From: Cricetomys ansorgei
Lineage: Eukaryota; Chordata; Mammalia; Rodentia; Nesomyidae
DNA length: 64,000 nucleotides
Assembly: GCA_026225945.1 (NCBI GenBank)
Contig: JAMJFZ010002594.1
Coordinates: forward strand, 2,294,001-2,358,000
Direction of reading: 5' to 3'
The position numbers and the translations under genes were made by a program. Numbering within the stretch: position 1 is the first letter of the stretch; the number at the start of each line of letters is the position of its first letter. Below the pieces are notes generated by a model that saw only the letters and a program-made list of their open reading frames with translations, had not been told where the DNA came from and ran no database searches. Positions 60,208 to 64,000 of the stretch are shown piece by piece.

Positions 60208-60372
60208 CCTCACACGTCACCAAGGCCCTGTGTGCTCCCACTCAGTGCAGACCCAAGGTCCTCACCCGTCACCAAGGCTCCGTGTGCTCCCACTCAGTGC
60301 AGACCCAAGGTCCTCACCCGTCACCAAGGCTCCGTGTGCTCCCACTGAGTGCAGACCCAAGGTCCGCACCCA
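60208..60372 (+). repeat. 52-bp minisatellite, about 3 copies
   Basis: Units beginning ACTCAGTGCAGACCCAAGGT at 60240 and 60292, and ACTGAGTGCAGACC at 60344: exact 52-base spacing. Continues with CCTCACCCGTCACCAAGGCT, CCGTGTGCTCCC. Confidence 0.95.
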
Positions 60373-60720
60373 ACTCCTGAGGCCTCTGGGAGGGAGCACA
60401 CACCTCAGTCATGGAGACCCCTGCTCCATGAGACCGTGACGGACCCACTACTCCACATGTGCTCCCATTTCTCACCACGAAAGGGCGGAAGGTGTGCGTG
60501 TGCAGCCAGCTCTGAGAGCCAGCCGGCAGACGGAGGGCAGGGAGGGCTCTCCCCCGGCCCTCTAATGTGCCTGCCTCTCCACTCAGCTGGTTTAGACACC
60601 AGGAGCAGCCACAGACTGCAGGAGACACCGGAAGACAGGAGCGTGGCAGCGGGCGGGAAGGGCACCTCGTGTTGTCTGTATCAGCCACAGAGAAATAAAC
60701 CAAGAGCACAGCGCATGGAG

Positions 60721-60941
60721 CACCACAGCCGGGACACTAGCGGCCCTGGTGGGGGGTTCTGCTCAGCGCGTGCAGCACCACAGCCGGACACTAGTGGCCC
60801 TGGTGGGGGGTTCTGCTCAGCGCGTGGAGCACCACAGCCGGACACTAGCGGCCCTGGTGGTGGTGGGGGGTTCTGCTCAGCGCGTGGAGCACCACAGCCA
60901 GACACTAGCGGCCCTGGTGGCGGGGGGGTTCTGCACAGTGA
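60721..60941 (+). repeat. 53-60-bp minisatellite, 4 copies
   Basis: Units start CACCACAGCC(G)GGACACTAG, then GGCCCTGGTGG with a variable run of GGT/G, TTCTGCTCAGCGCGTG(G/C)AG. The last unit is degenerate (CACAGTGAG). Confidence 0.95.
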
Positions 60942-61207
60942 GTCTATTTTCAAAGAGCATTTGTTTGTAGTCAGAAGGCTGCAGTGCTTTCTGGCCCTGT
61001 GCTCTGTGACAGTGAGCACAGGGTTTTGCCTCTGTTGTAACCTGCATGTTTAGAGCAGGAAGGTTCCGGAAAACCTGACTTGTGTGAACGGGAGGATGGC
61101 TTCCAAAGGCCAACCATATTCACCAACCAGGACACACAGCCAGGCCCAGGAAGTGGCCCAGGAAGTGGAGCCATGGGGAAGCTGCTATGAGGGGCTCAGG
61201 GGCTCAC

Positions 61208-61316
61208 CTGACAGTCATCTCGTACAGCGTAGGCAGCTGGGCGAAGTCAGAATGCATGAAGTTGACGGCCTGCAGAAAGCGGCGGTCCTGGGGCGTGGCC
61301 ACTGGAGGCAGATTGG
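61208..61316 (-). CDS. HPS4: HPS4 penultimate coding exon
   Basis: A 109-base exon in the minus sense between CTGCAAG| (ending at 61317) and |GTGAGC (61207). Its first two bases complete an Ala codon and its last two begin the Arg codon. Encodes [37 protein letters not shown], matching the HPS4 C-terminal region (third longin-like domain of the CHiPS architecture). All 35 internal codons are open and phase fits both neighbours. The minus-strand frame continues further upstream to 61491, but that part is intron. Confidence 0.96.
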
Positions 61317-61880
61317 CTTGCAGAAGGAGACAGAGGTGGTGAGCAGCAGCCCTCCCCCACTCCCTGGTCCCAGTCCCGGATGTAGGGGCCCCGAGACCGG
61401 GAGCAACAGCCCTTATGGCTGCCTCTGGGAGCCAGCGCTGCCAACGCCACCCCAAGCCACAGCAGCTCCTGCACTGGGCGGACCTTACCACGGATGTTTA
61501 AACTCAGGTCTCACTAAGGAAACAGCAAACAGAAAAGGAGCAGGGGAGTGTTTGACAGTGAGCTCTGAGCCGCTCCCTAGCTGTGGCCAGAGGGCTGTGT
61601 GCTGCAGTATTGCCATGACTGGGCTGGGTCCTCCCACCCGCGAGCCCTGCCCCTCACCTCCCCACCACCCACCCGCGAGCCCCTGCCCCTCACCTCCCCA
61701 CCACCCACCTGCGAGCCCCTGCCCCTCACCTCCCCACCACCCACCCGCGAGCCCCTGCCTCTTACCTGCCCCACCACCCACCCACGAGCCCCTGCCCCTC
61801 ACCTCCCCACCACCCACCCACAAGCCCCTGCCCCTCACCTCCCCACCACCCACCCACGAGCCCCTGCACGTGCCGCTCAC
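61317..61880 (-). other. HPS4: HPS4 intron containing a splice-donor-like minisatellite
   Basis: 564-base intron, donor ACAG|GTGAGC at 61880, acceptor CTGCAAG. It is occupied for about 40% by a 36-bp minisatellite that starts some 15 bases after the donor. Confidence 0.85.
61636..61866 (-). repeat. 36-bp minisatellite, about 6 units
   Basis: Plus-strand units read CACCCACCCGCGAGCCCCTG then CCCCTCACCTCCCCAC; in the HPS4 sense each reads GTGGGGAGGTGAGGGGCAGG followed by GGCTCGTGGGTGGGTG. Variants: CTGCGAG, CACGAG, CACAAG, TCTTACCTGCC. In all plus frames it gives Pro-rich open frames that are not genes. Confidence 0.95.
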
Positions 61881-62013
61881 CTGTGAGCACGCTCTGGATG
61901 CGGTCGTAATGCGCGAAGCTGTAGGTGCTGCTTGTGGGGCTAACTTCGTCTCTGGGCAGCGTCTCCTTCAGGTGGACTTCCAGCCCATTCAGGGATGCCA
62001 GGCTGCTGTGGTA
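61881..62013 (-). CDS. HPS4: HPS4 antepenultimate coding exon
   Basis: A 133-base exon in the minus sense after CCTCCGCAG| (62014), ending ACAG|GTGAGC. It starts at a codon boundary: [44 protein letters not shown], then one base of Ala. This matches the HPS4 C-terminal region before the [10 protein letters not shown] segment. The preceding exon, which I would expect to end in an EEV-like sequence, was not found up to 64000, so the 5' part of HPS4 lies beyond the window. Confidence 0.96.
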
Positions 62014-64000
62014 CTGCGGAGGGGCCGGGAGTGGGTCACAGGTGGCAAGCTTAGTTAAAACGTAAGCACCTAGACCATGCCTCAGTGGCCACCTGACCTA
62101 GCAGGAACAGCAGCCAGTGTCTCTCCAGAAACATCCAGTTCTATTCCCTGTCTGAGACAACTGAGGCAGGTTTCTGTGTACCCTGACCGGCTGGCCTTTA
62201 GCTTGTGGAAAGCCTCCTGAGTGCTCCGACTACAGGTGTGTTCCGTCCCCAGCCACTTATGTTCACAGCCAAACTGAAACCTGTTCTCTCTAAAGCAGGA
62301 GGCTCTACTTCCAAAGTGTTCTGCCTACCCTGCAGTCGAGACAGAGCTGCTTAGCCACAGACCACCACAAGACGTGGTGTAATACGGAGGAGACTTCTCA
62401 CTGGTGACTAAGAGCTACCACAGACACAAGGGCCTGGCGGAAGCCAGGTGGCCTGTTTTTGTACACTCTAGCAACTGAGGATGGTTTCTATGTCTGCTAC
62501 AGTGTTTGCTGTAGCAGACACATGAGGCATGAGAGGTCTACAGGGTCCAGAAGGTCACAGCCACAGCCATTCACGTGCTGCCTGGCTGTGAACCACACAA
62601 GGCTGTCGAGCTTGCAAAGTGGAAACCGCCTGCCTTCTGAGTCCCTGAATAAAAGGCTTGCTGACTGGACATGCAGCACGACCTTAGAATTGCCCAAAGA
62701 GGAGATGCGGGGCTCTTCAGTACACACCACAGCTGAGGGTGGGGGATGGAGCGGTGGAGAGCAGTGCGTGCATGGCTCAGGCGAGGCGCTGCCACCTGAC
62801 TTCAGCAGGCATTGCCTCCAACCCAAGCCAATGCTGACGCCCCATGCCTACCACCGCAGCAATTCACAGGCTCCTGCAACTGAAGGCCCATGGGAATATG
62901 ATGGGCAGACCTGACAGCCAAGCTGCCCCTGCTAGAAGCCTCCTGCACCCTTTGATAGCACAGCCCCCAGGCTCAGGAGCTCTCTTCCCACTGCCCTGCC
63001 TCCTACGGACCCTTAGAGGTCTACAAGGACAGAGCATCCTTAGTGTACCTTCCAGAAAGTAGCAGGGAAGCCACAGGAAGGGAAACCAGGGGAGGCATTT
63101 CCTACTGAAGCCTGTTGTGTTTAAGACAGAGATGGGACAGCACCACTCCCACCCCTGCCCCCCATAAACCAGACTTGGGATCTATCTGGTTTAGATTCAC
63201 TCTCTCAAACCAGCACAGTCCTCAAAGGTCCAACTCCCTGCAGACACAAGGTAGAAAACATTACTAGCTTTTATGTTTCATACCCTGCATTCAATTCCTG
63301 GGTCCAACCAGCATCAGCCTGACTTCAGAGGCAAGCTGGAGGCTGTGGTCAGAGCAACACCACCAGCCTTGACAAACTCAGCCACCGCCACACAGCAGAG
63401 GCTGCAAAGGGCAGGCTCCCTCCTCTCACCTCCCACCTATCAGCCAGGGTGGTTAGTCTGGGGACAGAGATGAGGCCGGGTGAGAATCAGCAGGACTCTG
63501 GCCTGCATAAGCTCTCCCCCTCATGCTGTTTCTTCCCAGGACAGGAGTGGCAGAGCCTGCCTTGCAGAACAGAGTGAGCCAGCTTAACTTAAAATTATGC
63601 AGAGCGCCCCTCCCGGGGCAGCCTGAGCTAGGTCTCTTCAGAGGGGCATTCTGTCTACTTTGCAGCATCGGGACCCCAGGCCTTCAGAGCAGCTCGCTGA
63701 GGCTCAGCACAGTGAGAGGGAAAGCCAAGGCACAGAGCTTCCCTGTGTGAAGCCACAGCCAGGACTGTTTGCTGTCCTAACGCAGAGGTGGGCATGGCCA
63801 CCCACAGCCATGCTGAAGGAGGACTCAGCAAATAAGCCCCAACTCTGGGCTGTGGGCAGGATCCGTGGAAGGGGACCGAAAAGTCAGCCAGCTCTGCTGA
63901 GCTGCCCCGCAGCCAGTCCTGTGCTCCAAGGTGACTGGCTCCTCGGTGGAGAGCCCAGAGCCTGCATGCCAATGAGACTGCCCATTATCTAATGTGGATT
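62014..64000 (-). other. HPS4: HPS4 intron (partial)
   Basis: Sequence upstream of the antepenultimate exon in the gene's sense. It contains a B1-like fragment (about 62150-62255) and otherwise unique-looking sequence. The 100-residue frames on both strands have no recognisable HPS4 content. Confidence 0.65.
62150..62255 (-). repeat. B1-like SINE fragment, strongly diverged
   Basis: Plus strand CTGTCTGAGACAACTGAGGC, TGACCGGCTGGCCTTTAGCT, TCCTGAGTGCTCCGACTACA, GGTGTGTTCCGTCCCC; the order fits a reversed 7SL-derived SINE. Confidence 0.5.

Larger units (their letters stand above)
58802..61207 (-). other. HPS4: HPS4 last intron
   Basis: 2.4-kb intron, donor GTGAGC at 61207, acceptor AG at 58803-58802. 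It contains two minisatellites (60208-60372, 60721-60941) and otherwise unique-looking sequence. No other exon recognised. Confidence 0.8.

Noticed and set aside
61485..61880. 131-residue minus-strand Gly/Trp-rich frame
   Set aside because: It is the 36-bp minisatellite in an HPS4 intron.
62014..64000. A further upstream HPS4 exon
   Set aside because: Looked for a minus-strand exon ending in an EEV-like sequence before a donor; nothing convincing was found up to the window edge.

Overview
The window is nuclear DNA of a muroid rodent. It carries B1, B3/B2-type, B4/ID-type SINEs and a rodent-specific URR1-like DNA transposon. Most of the sequence is non-coding, with long introns, CA/GT microsatellites and minisatellites. 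Three genes are recognisable from spliced exons with intact GT-AG junctions, in the order SEZ6L (+), ASPHD2 (+), HPS4 (-), which matches the mammalian order on human 22q12.1. Species cannot be fixed from sequence alone. No prokaryotic, phage, plasmid or CRISPR content is present.

Layout: 1-15230 is the 3' end of SEZ6L. It holds the last sushi exon (4820-5014), a 33-nt microexon (6419-6451), the transmembrane exon (9148-9262), the cytoplasmic-tail exon (10141-10243), and the terminal exon (12382-12411) with a long 3'UTR ending near 15230. From about 15.2 to 40.2 kb there is a gene-poor spacer with GT-rich arrays (17.6-18.4, 21.2-21.8, 28.3-28.7 kb), an L1 fragment, SINEs and a 3.2-kb composite CA minisatellite (33.9-37.1 kb) of about 60 units. 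From 40.2 to 49.5 kb lies ASPHD2: a 28-bp CpG-rich minisatellite, a CpG-rich promoter with non-coding exon 1 (donor after 40764), and coding exons at 43380-44187, 47579-47692 and 48090-48199 that together encode a complete 343-residue protein. From 49.5 to 58.4 kb is spacer with a 54-bp-unit GC-rich minisatellite (52.8-53.5 kb) and a 2-kb non-autonomous LTR element (54.8-56.8 kb). From 58.4 to 64 kb is the 3' end of HPS4 on the minus strand: three last coding exons (62013-61881, 61316-61208, 58801-58630), with three separate minisatellites in its introns.

The three genes are not known to act in one pathway. SEZ6L is a neuronal sushi/CUB membrane protein, ASPHD2 is a predicted membrane-anchored 2-oxoglutarate/Fe(II) oxygenase, and HPS4 is a subunit of BLOC-3, the Rab32/38 exchange factor of lysosome-related organelle biogenesis. 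I found no convincing new system. The observations most worth checking are in non-coding structure: repeated decoy splice donors beside an HPS4 splice site, an in-frame SEZ6L microexon next to a 570-bp CA tract, p53-like half-sites in a tandem array, and repeats whose long open frames are not genes.
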